Shown one piece after another: positions 44,908 to 54,103 of a DNA stretch of 64,000 nucleotides (within the stretch, counting starts at the first letter, position 1; each line of letters starts with the position of its first letter). Source of the DNA: Rugamonas sp. A1-17 (GTDB taxonomy: Bacteria > Pseudomonadota > Gammaproteobacteria > Burkholderiales > Burkholderiaceae_D). A model generated the notes under the pieces. The model did no database searches, had not been told where the DNA came from, and saw only the letters and a program-made list of their open reading frames with translations. Made by a program: the position numbers and the translations under genes. The stretch spans positions 186,001 through 250,000 of the forward strand of contig JAJLPB010000008.1 of NCBI GenBank assembly GCA_025548565.1, given 5' to 3'.

Positions 44908-47577
44908 TTAGAACGAGTAGCTGGCGCGGCCGTACAGCGCGCGGCCGACCGGATCCGTGTAGCGTGGATCGTAACCCTTCTGGAACAGCGTACCCTGGTT
45001 CGAGAACGGCGGTTCCTTGTCCAGCAGGTTCTTCACGCCGGCGGTCAGGCTCACGCCCTTGAAGCCGGTGTAGGTGCCCGACAAATTCCACAGCTGGTAC
45101 GACGGAACCTTGTTCAGGAACTTGGGCGCCAGGTCCAGGTTCTGGTCGGTGTAGCCGGACTTGTACGATTGCGCCAGCGTCGCGGCCCAGTCGCCCATGC
45201 GCCAGTTCAGCGCGGCGTTGTGCTTCCAGCGGAACACCGGGTTGTTGGCGGCGTAGCGGCCGACGTTCTGGATGAATGGACCGTCGCGTTCGTCCTGGTA
45301 CTCATACTTGTGGACATAGGTGCCGTCCACGGTCAGCGTGAAGTTGCCATAGCCGGTGGTGCCCGAGCGCAGCGTCAGGCTCATGTCGACGCCGTCGGTG
45401 TTGACCTTGCCCAGGTTTTCCTTCAAGTCCAGGATCGCGTACGGCGAGCCGTCCGGATTGCGCAGGAAGCGCGCCTGGTACTTGGCGTAGTCGCCGTAGA
45501 TGGCTTCTTCAGGCAGCGCGTTGATCTTGTCCTTGAGCTTGATGTTCCAGTAGTCCAGGGCCAGCGTCGCTTGCGGGATCGGCTCGAGCACGATGCCCAT
45601 CGAGAAGGTCTTCGATTTTTCCGGGCTCAGGTTGGCATTGCCGCCTTGCAGCTTGAACTGTTGCAGGTCGCAATCGCGCAGCGGATTGGCGATCGGGTTG
45701 GTCGACAGCACGCCGCCCGGGCACAGGATCGGATCGTTGTACGAGTTGTTGGTGTCGTTCTTCGAACGCGGCGCGTTTTTCTCGAACAGGGTCGGCGCGC
45801 GGAAGCCGGTCGAGGCCGAACCGCGCAGCAGCACTTGCTTGGTCGGTTGATAGCGCACGCCCAGTTTCGGGTTGGTGGTGCTGCCGACGTCGCTGTAGTT
45901 GTCGTAGCGGGCCGCGAACTGCACTTCCAGGTCCTTGATCAGCGGCATGTTGAGCTCGCCGAAGATGGCCTTGATGGTGCGGTCGCCCGACGTCGATTGC
46001 GAACCCGACAGGCCGGAGCTGGCGGCCTGGCCGGCGATGTCGCGGTTGACGAAGAAGTCCGCCTCCTCGCGGCGCAGCTCGGCGCCCACGGCGACCGCCA
46101 TCTTGCCGCCGGCCATGTCCATCAGCTCGCGGCTGGCCTTGGCGTCGATGCCGGTGTTGCGGGTCTTGCCGTTCTGGACCTGGCCGCGCAGCGCGGTGCT
46201 CGCCAGATAGGTCTTGCCGGCCGCGTCCTGCGGACCGAACGGGTTCAGGATGCCGTCGCGCACGCCGGCGGCGAAACTGTCGTCACGCACATAGCCGCCG
46301 GTGAAGTACTCGGCCGAGCGGCTCTCGGACAGCGTGAAGCCGGCCTTGTAGTCCCAGTCCTTGTACAGGCCTTCGGCGGCGATGCTGAGGCGGTCGGCCG
46401 CGCCCTTGGAATTGATGGTGCGCTGGCCGGCCTCGGTCGGACGCCAGTTGACCGACAGCGGATCGCCCGACAGGCCCGGCATGGCCGGCACGCCGCCCGA
46501 GTTGCCCGGATAGTATTTGCTCGATTTCGGCAGGATCAGGCCGGTTTGCGGCGGCGGCGCGGTGTGCGAGATCACGTCGTTTTCCGCGTGCAGGTACTCG
46601 ATCGACGCCTGGTGGTCGTTGTTGATCTTGAAGGTGGCCTTGCCGAAGAAGGCGGTCTGCTTCTGCTCCGGCAGATCGTCGATCAGGCGGGTGTAGTCCT
46701 CGCGGCAGGTGCCGTTGCTGGCGCGCGGCACCGACAGCGGCGCGTCGCAGCCCTTGGCGAAGCCGGGGTTGCCGGTCGCGCCCGAGGTCGGATCGAAGTA
46801 GTTGCCGGGGTAGGTGGTGCCGGAGGTCAGGTTCAGCCCGCGGTCGGGAATGATGCCGGTCTTGGAAAAGTCGCGCTGCTGCGAGGTCAGGATGTCGAGC
46901 TTGTGGTAGTCGAACACGCCGAACACGTTGAAGCCGTCGGCGTCCAGGTCGCCGTAGCCGGTCGACAGGTTCACGCGGCGCTCGTCGGCGCCGGGCTTGC
47001 GTGGCGCCACGCCTTCGGCCGTGATGGTGGTGGTCTTGACCGAACGCTTGGTGATGAAGTTGATCACGCCGCCGATGGCGTCGGTGCCGTAGATCGCCGA
47101 GGCGCCGTCGCGCAGCACTTCGACGCGTTCCAGGGCCGACACCGGAATGATGTTGAGGTCGACGCTGGCGCCGTCATACGGGTGGTTGGCGATGCGGCGG
47201 CCGTTCAGCAGCACCAGGGTTTTGTCGCCGCCCAGACCACGCAAGTCGGCGCTGGCCTGGCCGCCGGTCGGCAGGCCGCTGCTGTTGCCGCCGACCACGT
47301 TGCCGGAGCTGAAGCTCGAGCTGTTCGAGGGAATCCGGTCCAGCACTTCCTGGGCCGTGGTCAAGCCTTGCTTGACGAAATCGTCCGACTTGAACACGGT
47401 CAGCGGGTTGGCCGTTTCCGAGACCAGGCGTTTGATCGACGAACCCGTCACTTCGACCCGCTGCATGGGCTGGTCGGCGGTTTGGGCTTGCGCCAGTGGC
47501 GCGATCAGGCCCAGGCCCAGCAATCCGCCGGCGCATACCAGACGCACGGAGCGCGCCAATACTGTTTCAACCATCAT
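44908..47577 (-). CDS. TonB-dependent receptor T5
   Basis: An 889-residue outer-membrane receptor. The start MMVETVLARSVRLVCAGG is preceded by GGGAGAGAG; an in-frame GTG 36 bases upstream would only extend the signal peptide. The plug has ADLRGLGGDKTLVLLNGRR and YGTDAIGGVINFITKRS, placing it with T1 and T3. It ends RASYSF. Its signal peptide and about 250 bp of upstream DNA are close to those of T6, although the receptor domains belong to different subgroups. Substrate unknown. Confidence 0.93.
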   Translation of the reverse strand: MMVETVLARSVRLVCAGGLLGLGLIAPLAQAQTADQPMQRVEVTGSSIKRLVSETANPLTVFKSDDFVKQGLTTAQEVLDRIPSNSSSFSSGNVVGGNSSGLPTGGQASADLRGLGGDKTLVLLNGRRIANHPYDGASVDLNIIPVSALERVEVLRDGASAIYGTDAIGGVINFITKRSVKTTTITAEGVAPRKPGADERRVNLSTGYGDLDADGFNVFGVFDYHKLDILTSQQRDFSKTGIIPDRGLNLTSGTTYPGNYFDPTSGATGNPGFAKGCDAPLSVPRASNGTCREDYTRLIDDLPEQKQTAFFGKATFKINNDHQASIEYLHAENDVISHTAPPPQTGLILPKSSKYYPGNSGGVPAMPGLSGDPLSVNWRPTEAGQRTINSKGAADRLSIAAEGLYKDWDYKAGFTLSESRSAEYFTGGYVRDDSFAAGVRDGILNPFGPQDAAGKTYLASTALRGQVQNGKTRNTGIDAKASRELMDMAGGKMAVAVGAELRREEADFFVNRDIAGQAASSGLSGSQSTSGDRTIKAIFGELNMPLIKDLEVQFAARYDNYSDVGSTTNPKLGVRYQPTKQVLLRGSASTGFRAPTLFEKNAPRSKNDTNNSYNDPILCPGGVLSTNPIANPLRDCDLQQFKLQGGNANLSPEKSKTFSMGIVLEPIPQATLALDYWNIKLKDKINALPEEAIYGDYAKYQARFLRNPDGSPYAILDLKENLGKVNTDGVDMSLTLRSGTTGYGNFTLTVDGTYVHKYEYQDERDGPFIQNVGRYAANNPVFRWKHNAALNWRMGDWAATLAQSYKSGYTDQNLDLAPKFLNKVPSYQLWNLSGTYTGFKGVSLTAGVKNLLDKEPPFSNQGTLFQKGYDPRYTDPVGRALYGRASYSF

Positions 47578-47664
47578 TATTTCTCTCTCCCATTTGAAAA
47601 CAATGAACACCAAATAAGTACCGTCTTTAGGTCTTGTGCAGGGAACCGGAGGTTCCTTGCTTCT

Positions 47665-47696
47665 TCATAAGAGCATCTGCCCGTCTTTACTGTCAA
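47665..47696 (-). promoter_or_regulatory. Shared TBDR promoter motif (T5)
   Basis: On the minus strand TTGACA (within CGTTGACAGTAAA) is followed after 18 bp by TCTTATGA, 88 bp from the T5 start. Confidence 0.55.
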
Positions 47697-47750
47697 CGAG
47701 CAAACGTTTATCAATGAACAAAATTGCCCTGGCCGGAGGAAAGTCGGTGT

Positions 47751-47938
47751 TGCGCCAAAATGGGGCGTAAAAACGCTCTAATTCGGTGCGAAACGCTTCT
47801 CAGTACATAAAACATTGTTTAAAAACTAAAAAGAAGGGAAAGTATCGTGCGGGCGTCGCGGACGTGCAACACACTGGTGCGTGGAAGGAGACGAGAAGTA
47901 CCGGGCGGCTGACTACACGACGTTACATTAATGCGACA
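47751..47938 (-). repeat. Upstream block of T5, paralogous to that of T6
   Basis: Shared pieces with 51062-51250, in the same order and at nearly the same spacing, are TGCGCCAAAA, GTAAAAACGCTCTAATT followed by a pyrimidine and GGTGCG, an AAAAAGAAG stretch, and CGTTACATT-n-ATGCGACA. The two blocks are 188 and 189 bp long. Confidence 0.75.
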
Positions 47939-47958
47939 GTCGCGGCCCTCAACAACGC

Positions 47959-47989
47959 AAAAAGCCCCGTCTTCCGAAAAAGACGGGGC
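47959..47989 (-). terminator. Terminator of T6
   Basis: GCCCCGTCTT (47964-47973) pairs with AAGACGGGGC (47980-47989); the A run at 47959-47963 gives the U tail on the minus strand. Confidence 0.9.
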
Positions 47990-48025
47990 GAGCAGTTCAT
48001 CAGCGTTCAGCCGATAAGCTGGGGC

Positions 48026-50869
48026 TTAGAACTTATAGGAACCCACCAGGTAGAACTGGCGGCCCAGCGGGTCGGCGTAACGGCCATCGTAACCGGCCTG
48101 GTTGCCGCCACCGGCGTTGCGGATGGTGAACGGCGGCGCGATATCAAACAGGTTCTTGATACCGGCGGTCAGCGTGAACTTCTTGCTGAAGCCGATCTTG
48201 CTCTGCCAGTCGAAGGTGGTGTACGACGATACCTGGCGCTTGAACGGCACGGTGTCGCCCTGGGTGCCGTCGGCGTTCAGCACGTTGACCACGCTGTCGT
48301 CCGCGGTGTACACCTGGTCGGTGTAGCCCGAGTGGTAGTTGGCGGTCAGCGCGTGGGTGTAGCGGTCGTTCACGCGCAGCGACGCGGTCAGCTTCGAGAT
48401 CCAGCGGAAGGTCACGTCCGAGTAGGAGTTGAAGCGGCCGATGTTCTTCTCGACGCCGCTTTCAGGGGTTTCCTGTTCAGCCTTGGTCATGAAGGTACCG
48501 GTCCACTGCACGTTCAGCTTGCCGAACGGGGTGGCGGTCTTGTAGGTGTGATCCCAGTCGATACCCTGGAAGTGCGAGCTGGCCAGGTTGAACGGGGTCA
48601 GCGCCGCGACCAGCACGTTTTGCTTCTGAATCGGGTCGAAGTAGGTGCGCAGCAGGCTGTCGTAGACCTTAGGGCTGCCGAACACAGTATCTTCCGACAG
48701 GGTCTGGATCTGGTTGGTCAGCTTGACGTCCCACAGGTCGAAACCGATCGACAGGCTAGGCATCGGCTCCAGGCGGAAGCCGGCGGTGAACTGCTTGGAT
48801 TCCTCAGGCTTCAGCGAGCCGGCGCCGGTCGCACCGTTACCGCCGGTCAGCAGGCCGTATTCCGACGAACCTGGGTTGCACAGTGGGAAGCGTGGATCGC
48901 TAGGCGAGGTGATCGGGCAGGCGTGGAACTGCGACGAACCGCCGTTCACCAGAGGCTTGACGATGTTGGTCAGCGTCGGCGCCTTGAAGCCGGTGCCGTA
49001 GGAACCGCGGATCAGCAGCGACTCGACCGGATTCCAGCGCAGCGCCAGCTTGTAGGTGGCCTTGCTGGCGCTTTCGCCCTGCTTGCCCGGAGCGATCAGG
49101 TTGCCTGCCGGGTCGAAGTTCTTGTCGTTGGTCACGGCGCTGAAATCGTCGTAACGGGTCGACGCGGTCAGGTCCATGTTTTTCAGCACTGGCAGCAGCA
49201 GCTCGGCATACGCACCCCAGTTCTTGCGGGTGGCGTCGATCGGCAGCGCGCCGGCGCCGCCGCCGACGATGGCGTCGGTGAAGTCAGGCTGCTGCTTGTT
49301 CTGGCCTTGCGAGTAGGCGTCCGGGGCTTCGGTGTAGTGCTGCTTGGTGTAGTCGCCGCCAACGGCCAGCTGGGCCACGCCGGCTGGCATTTTGAACAGC
49401 TCGGTCGAACCGCTGACTTGCAGCACGTCGATCTTCGACTTGGTTTCGCTCAGCACGTTGTGCAGCACGGCCGGGGCCAGCACGCCTTGCGAGGTGCCCG
49501 ACGGCGCGAACGGATCGAACTTGCCGGAGTTGACCAGCGCGTCGAAGGCGTTCAGGCTCATGTAGCCGCCCGCCGCCGTGTCCTTCTGGGTGTTTTCCGA
49601 GTGGGTGAAGGCGGCGCGGTAGTCGAAGCCCTTGAACGAGCCGTCGACGCCGAACGCCAGGTGACGCGCGTCGGTCTTGTACTCGTCGGCGCGGCCGCCG
49701 GCGTCGACCAGGCGCAGGTTCATCGCCACGCTGGTGACCGATGCCGGATCGATGCCCAGTCGGGACAGGTATGGCAGGATGGATTTCTTGTACAGCGCGC
49801 TGCCGACCGGGATGCCCAGCGGCTGTGCCGGCGGCGCGTATTGCGCGGTGTTGCTGAACGACGAACCCAACGCTTCAGCGAAGAAGGTGGTGTCGTTGTT
49901 GATCTTGTAGTTCAGCGAGCCGAACACGGAATCGCGTTTCAGGCCAGGCGTGTCCTGCACGGTGGCGGCGTAGTCGAACAGGCAGCGATTGCCGACGTTG
50001 AACAGGTTGGGGCCGTTGCACTTGCCGGTTTCCAGGAAGTTCGGACCGAATGATTTGCTGGTGGCGGTGCCGGCGGCGTTCTTGTACTTGACGGTGGCGT
50101 TGCCCGGAATCGAGTTCGAGCTCAGCTGGTACAGATTGTATTGCTTGCCGTTGTCCATGAACGGGATCACGCCGCTCTTGGAGAAGTCGCGGTCCTTGGC
50201 GTACAGTGCGCGGCTTTCGTCATGCGCGGCCGACACCAGGATGTTGTAGCCGTCCTTTTCCAGCTCGCCCCAGCCTTTGGAGATCGAGACGTTGGAGCTC
50301 TGGCCGCCGCTGCTCTTCGGCGTGTTGAACGTGCCTTCGATGATCGTGTCGGTTTGGTTCTTCTTCAGGATGAAGTTGACCACGCCGGCGATCGCGTCCG
50401 AGCCATACAGGGTGTTGGCGCCGTCGGTCAGGATCTCGACGCGCTCGACGGCCGCCAGCGGGATGCTGGCCAGGTTGACGGTGGAACCGGAGGTGGCTGG
50501 CGCCAGGCGACGGCCGTTCAGCAGCACCAGGGTGTAGCCTTCGCCGATGGCGTGGATCGACGCGGTCTGGATACCGCCGCCGCCGCCGTTGACCGACATC
50601 GAGGAGGTGGTGAAACCTTGCATCGAAGGCAGGGTCGCGATCAGGTCGGCCACGCTGCTGGCGCCGCTTTGCTCGATCTGCAGCTTGGACAGGGTCTGGA
50701 CCGGCAGGGCACCCTCGGCGCTGATGCGCTTGATGCTGGAGCCGGTGATTTCCACGCGCTGGATCGGCGCGTCCGGCGCGGTTTGGGCGACAGCCGCTTG
50801 CATGCCGAGCGCCAGACCACTGGCGCAAATCAGGCGTACAGAGCGGGACAATACAGTTTCAACCATCAT
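48026..50869 (-). CDS. TonB-dependent receptor T6
   Basis: A 947-residue outer-membrane receptor with signal peptide MMVETVLSRSVRLICASG...AVAQ and the conserved VEITGSSIKRISAEGALPVQ. The plug has NGGGGGIQTASIHAIGEGYT and LYGSDAIAGVVNFILKKN. It is the closest paralogue of T2 (shared NLASIPLAAVERVEILTDGA and RLVDAGGR segments, among others). It ends GSYKF. GGGAGC lies upstream of the ATG. A peptide-type ABC importer operon starts divergently 514 bp away, so uptake of an oligopeptide-like compound is conceivable but unproven. Confidence 0.93.
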   Translation of the reverse strand: MMVETVLSRSVRLICASGLALGMQAAVAQTAPDAPIQRVEITGSSIKRISAEGALPVQTLSKLQIEQSGASSVADLIATLPSMQGFTTSSMSVNGGGGGIQTASIHAIGEGYTLVLLNGRRLAPATSGSTVNLASIPLAAVERVEILTDGANTLYGSDAIAGVVNFILKKNQTDTIIEGTFNTPKSSGGQSSNVSISKGWGELEKDGYNILVSAAHDESRALYAKDRDFSKSGVIPFMDNGKQYNLYQLSSNSIPGNATVKYKNAAGTATSKSFGPNFLETGKCNGPNLFNVGNRCLFDYAATVQDTPGLKRDSVFGSLNYKINNDTTFFAEALGSSFSNTAQYAPPAQPLGIPVGSALYKKSILPYLSRLGIDPASVTSVAMNLRLVDAGGRADEYKTDARHLAFGVDGSFKGFDYRAAFTHSENTQKDTAAGGYMSLNAFDALVNSGKFDPFAPSGTSQGVLAPAVLHNVLSETKSKIDVLQVSGSTELFKMPAGVAQLAVGGDYTKQHYTEAPDAYSQGQNKQQPDFTDAIVGGGAGALPIDATRKNWGAYAELLLPVLKNMDLTASTRYDDFSAVTNDKNFDPAGNLIAPGKQGESASKATYKLALRWNPVESLLIRGSYGTGFKAPTLTNIVKPLVNGGSSQFHACPITSPSDPRFPLCNPGSSEYGLLTGGNGATGAGSLKPEESKQFTAGFRLEPMPSLSIGFDLWDVKLTNQIQTLSEDTVFGSPKVYDSLLRTYFDPIQKQNVLVAALTPFNLASSHFQGIDWDHTYKTATPFGKLNVQWTGTFMTKAEQETPESGVEKNIGRFNSYSDVTFRWISKLTASLRVNDRYTHALTANYHSGYTDQVYTADDSVVNVLNADGTQGDTVPFKRQVSSYTTFDWQSKIGFSKKFTLTAGIKNLFDIAPPFTIRNAGGGNQAGYDGRYADPLGRQFYLVGSYKF

Positions 50870-50975
50870 TATTTATTGCTCCCATTTGAAAACGGTAAAC
50901 ACAGGGGTGTGATTTATTTTTTTGATCGGCGGTGCCTTGCCGTTTGAAAAAAACACCAACGTTCTTCTCATCCGG

Positions 50976-51007
50976 TCATCAGATCACTTGGCGACATTTA
51001 CTGTCAA
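50976..51007 (-). promoter_or_regulatory. Shared TBDR promoter motif (T6)
   Basis: On the minus strand TTGACA (within CGTTGACAGTAAA) is followed after 18 bp by TCTGATGA, 107 bp from the T6 start. The -10-like part and flank (CAAGTGRTCTGATGACCG) are nearly the same as in front of T1. Confidence 0.55.
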
Positions 51008-51061
51008 CGGACAAACTTTCAAACGGATATCTAATCATTACTCTTTACGTTGTCGCAACAA

Positions 51062-51250
51062 TGCGCCAAAAGAGTGGGTAAAAACGCTCTAATTTGGTGC
51101 GTCTGGCAAAAAGTTGATGGGTAACATTGATTTATCATCAAAAAAGAAGCGAATATCTTGTGATATCGTCAGTTGGCCGCAACAAGTTGGTGCGATGCAA
51201 TTTTATGAACCTGTCTTCATGCGGACACGTAGCGTTACATTTATGCGACA
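51062..51250 (-). repeat. Upstream block of T6, paralogous to that of T5
   Basis: Collinear with 47751-47938 (shared TGCGCCAAAA, GTAAAAACGCTCTAATT and CGTTACATTTATGCGACA-like blocks). The similarity continues to the TTGACA promoter motif and into the signal-peptide codons. Confidence 0.75.
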
Positions 51251-51383
51251 AGTGACGCCGGCACGTTTCGGTTGGGCTTTCCGCTATGCAAGTCCCTATT
51301 AGGTAATGGCTATCAGGTGACGATTCCGGCGACGGAAAATTTGCTGTATTGTTCCTGCACCTACCAGCGGCTTGAGGAAGTCT

Positions 51384-53168
51384 ATGCAGTGCATCAAATT
51401 CGCCGCCGTCGTGGCCGCCGCGTGCTGGTCGCTGGCGGCGCTGGCGGCGGCGCCGGTCAAGACCCTGCGCTACATCCTGCCGGCCGCCGAGGCCAGCTTC
51501 GATCCTGCGCTGGGGCGCGACTTATATACCGGCCACATCACCGAAGCCATCTTCGAGACCCTGTACACCTACGATTACCTGGCGCGCCCGGTCAAGCTGG
51601 CGCCCGAGACGGCCGCCGCCCTGCCGGAAGTGTCGGCCGACGGCCGCACCTATCTGATTCGCCTGAAGCCCGGCATCCGTTTCACGCCCGATCCCGCGTT
51701 CGGCGGCAAGCCGCGCGAGCTGACTGTGGCCGATTACGTCTACTCGTGGAAGCGGCTGTTCGACCCCCGGCTGGCCTCGCCCAATAGCTGGCTATTGGAA
51801 GGCAAGGTCGTCGGCCTGGACGCGCTGGCCGAGCGGGCCAAACAGACCGGCCGCTTCGATTATGACGCCGACGTGCCCGGCCTGGAGCAGGTCGACCGCT
51901 ACACGCTGCGCATCCACCTGACCCATACCGACTTCAGCCTGGGCATGATCCTGGCCTACGAACCGCTGGCGGCGGTGGCGCGTGAGGTGGTGGAGAAGTA
52001 CGGCGACAGCAAGGGCGAAGTGGCCGGCCATCCGGTCGGCACCGGTGTCTACCGGCTGGGCCAGTGGATACGCGGCAGCCGCATCGTCCTCGAAGAAAAC
52101 ACCGGCCACCGCGCCGAAACCTGGGATTTCGAGCCCAGCGCCGAGGACCGCGCCGACGACGAGCGCATCGTGCGCCAGATGAAGGGCAAGAAGATCCCGC
52201 AGATCGGCCGCATCGAGATCAGCGTCCAGCTGGAGGACCAGTCGCGCTGGCTGTCCTTCACCAGCGGCGAGGCCGACCTGTTCTGGCTGGACGGTCCGCT
52301 GTCGCCCAAGGCGCTGGTCGACGGCAAGCTGCGGCCGGAGCTGGCCGCGCGCGGCATCCAGCTGTCGCGCATCGTCGATCCGGTGCTGACCTATTACTAC
52401 TGGAATATGCGCGACCCGGTGGTGGGCGGCTTCGGCAAGGAGAGGATCGCCCTGCGCCGCGCCATCGCCATGGCGCATGACGTCGACGAGGAAATCCGCC
52501 TGGTGCTCAACAGCGAGGGGCGGCGGCTGGTGTTTCCCATCCCGCCCGGCGTGGACGGCCACGACCCGGACTACCAGGGCTTGCTGCGCTACGATCCGGC
52601 GCTGGCCAACCAGCTGCTGGACCGCTACGGTTATAAAAAGGGCGCGGACGGCTGGCGCATCCAGCCGAACGGCAAGCCGCTGGTGATCCGCTACACCTCG
52701 CGCAACGAGGCGGCCGGCGTGCTGATGGCCGAGCTGTGGCGCAAGACCTACAACCGGCTCGGCATCCGCATGGAAAACCAGCGCATGATCTTCAGCGACA
52801 TCCAGCAGGCCGAGATGCTGTGCAAGCTGCAGACCCGCACCTACCAGTGGATGGCGGACTATCCGGACGGCGATAGCTTCATGCAGCTGTTCTACGGGAA
52901 GAACATCAACCAGAACAACAACGGCTGCTACCAGGACGCGCAGTTCGACCAGTGGTACGAGGCCAGCCACAGCATGCCGCCGGGGCCGGCGCGCGACGCG
53001 CTGTACCGCAAGATGGCACGGCTGCTGGAAGTGCAGGCGGCGGCCATGCCGGCCTACTCGCGCTATCGCAGCATGCTGGCGCAACCGGGCGTGCTGGGGT
53101 ATAAGAAGCATCCCATCCTGCATCAGGAATGGAAGTACATCGATATCGAGCGCAAGGACCACGAATGA
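51384..53168 (+). CDS. ABC transporter substrate-binding protein, family 5 (peptide type)
   Basis: A 594-residue periplasmic binding protein. The signal peptide ends in SLAALAAA, and the mature part has EASFDPALGRDLYTGHITEAIFE and the family-5 signature region DGRTYLIRLKPGIRF. The C-terminal lobe has YQWMADYPDGDSFMQLFYGKN, typical of the oligopeptide/nickel group. TGAGGAAG lies upstream of the ATG at 51384. It is the first gene of a four-gene operon in which every junction overlaps (ATGA), so expression is tightly coupled. Oligopeptides are the likely substrate class; a YejA-like role in peptide/microcin uptake is an alternative. Confidence 0.88.
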   Translation: MQCIKFAAVVAAACWSLAALAAAPVKTLRYILPAAEASFDPALGRDLYTGHITEAIFETLYTYDYLARPVKLAPETAAALPEVSADGRTYLIRLKPGIRFTPDPAFGGKPRELTVADYVYSWKRLFDPRLASPNSWLLEGKVVGLDALAERAKQTGRFDYDADVPGLEQVDRYTLRIHLTHTDFSLGMILAYEPLAAVAREVVEKYGDSKGEVAGHPVGTGVYRLGQWIRGSRIVLEENTGHRAETWDFEPSAEDRADDERIVRQMKGKKIPQIGRIEISVQLEDQSRWLSFTSGEADLFWLDGPLSPKALVDGKLRPELAARGIQLSRIVDPVLTYYYWNMRDPVVGGFGKERIALRRAIAMAHDVDEEIRLVLNSEGRRLVFPIPPGVDGHDPDYQGLLRYDPALANQLLDRYGYKKGADGWRIQPNGKPLVIRYTSRNEAAGVLMAELWRKTYNRLGIRMENQRMIFSDIQQAEMLCKLQTRTYQWMADYPDGDSFMQLFYGKNINQNNNGCYQDAQFDQWYEASHSMPPGPARDALYRKMARLLEVQAAAMPAYSRYRSMLAQPGVLGYKKHPILHQEWKYIDIERKDHE

Positions 53169-54103
53169 TTGCTTATGTAGTGCGCCGCCTGTGGCAGATG
53201 CTGCCGACCATGCTGGGCGTGGTGCTGCTGGTGTTCGTGCTGTTTAACTGGGTGGGCGGCGACCCGGCCTTCATCCTGGCCGGCAAGATGGCCAACGCCG
53301 AGAGCATCGCCAACATCCGCCGCCAGCTGGGCGTCGACCAGCCGTACTACGTGCAGCTGTGGATCTTCGTCAAGCAGATCGCCGGCTTCGACTTCGGCCT
53401 GAGCTGGGCGACCGGCGAGCCGGTGTCGCACATCATCGCCACGCGGCTGGGACCATCGCTGACGGTGCTGCTGCCGCTGACGCTGCTGGAGACGCTGCTG
53501 GGCATCGCGCTGGCGCTGGGCGTCGCCTTCGTGCGCGGCTCGCTGACCGACCGCGCGGTGATGATCGCCTGCACCGTCGGCATGTCGGTCAGCATCCTGG
53601 TGTACATCATCGTGTTCCAGTACGGGCTGGCGTACAAGCTGGGCCTGTTCCCGGTGCAGGGCTGGGGCGAGGGCTTCTGGGAAAACCTGCTGCGCTACGC
53701 CACCTTGCCCATCCTGATCGGCCTGGCCGTTTCGATCGCGCCGACCCTGCGGCTGTACCGCAGCTTCGTGCTGGACGAGGTCGGCCAGGACTACGTGCGC
53801 ACCGCGCGTGCAAAGGGCCTGGGCGAGCGGCGTGTGATGTGGGTGCACGTGCTGCGCAACGCCGCCATCCCCATCATCACGCACGTCATGGCCAACCTGC
53901 CGGCGTTGCTGATCGGCGCCTTTCTGCTGGAGCGCTTCTTCGGCATCCCGGGCATCGGCCGCGAGGTGATCCTGGCCGTGGAGCGCAGCGACTTCCCGGT
54001 GATCAAGGCCATCACCGTCTACGTGGCGGCGGCCACCATGGTGTTCAACCTGCTCACGGACCTGATGTACCAGGCGGTCGATCCGCGGGTGCAGCTGACA
54101 TGA
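53165..54103 (+). CDS. Peptide ABC transporter permease (OppB/DppB type)
   Basis: A 312-residue inner-membrane permease with about six membrane helices, beginning MIAYVVRRLWQMLPTMLGVV as is usual for the OppB family. The EAA-type loop is ARAKGLGERRVMWVHVLRNA, which contacts the ATPase. The start overlaps the upstream stop by 4 nt (ATGA), and its own stop overlaps the next gene in the same way. Confidence 0.92.
   Translation: MIAYVVRRLWQMLPTMLGVVLLVFVLFNWVGGDPAFILAGKMANAESIANIRRQLGVDQPYYVQLWIFVKQIAGFDFGLSWATGEPVSHIIATRLGPSLTVLLPLTLLETLLGIALALGVAFVRGSLTDRAVMIACTVGMSVSILVYIIVFQYGLAYKLGLFPVQGWGEGFWENLLRYATLPILIGLAVSIAPTLRLYRSFVLDEVGQDYVRTARAKGLGERRVMWVHVLRNAAIPIITHVMANLPALLIGAFLLERFFGIPGIGREVILAVERSDFPVIKAITVYVAAATMVFNLLTDLMYQAVDPRVQLT

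Larger units (their letters stand above)
47578..48025. other. 448-bp region between T6 and T5
   Basis: It contains the T5 promoter motif, a segment (47751-47938) that is collinear with the DNA upstream of T6 (51062-51250), and the T6 terminator. No credible gene is seen. Confidence 0.65.
50870..51383. other. 514-bp divergent region between T6 and the ABC operon
   Basis: It holds the T6 promoter motif and, at 51062-51250, the block paralogous to that upstream of T5. The rest (51251-51383), nearest the ABC operon, shows no clear promoter or operator to me. Confidence 0.6.
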
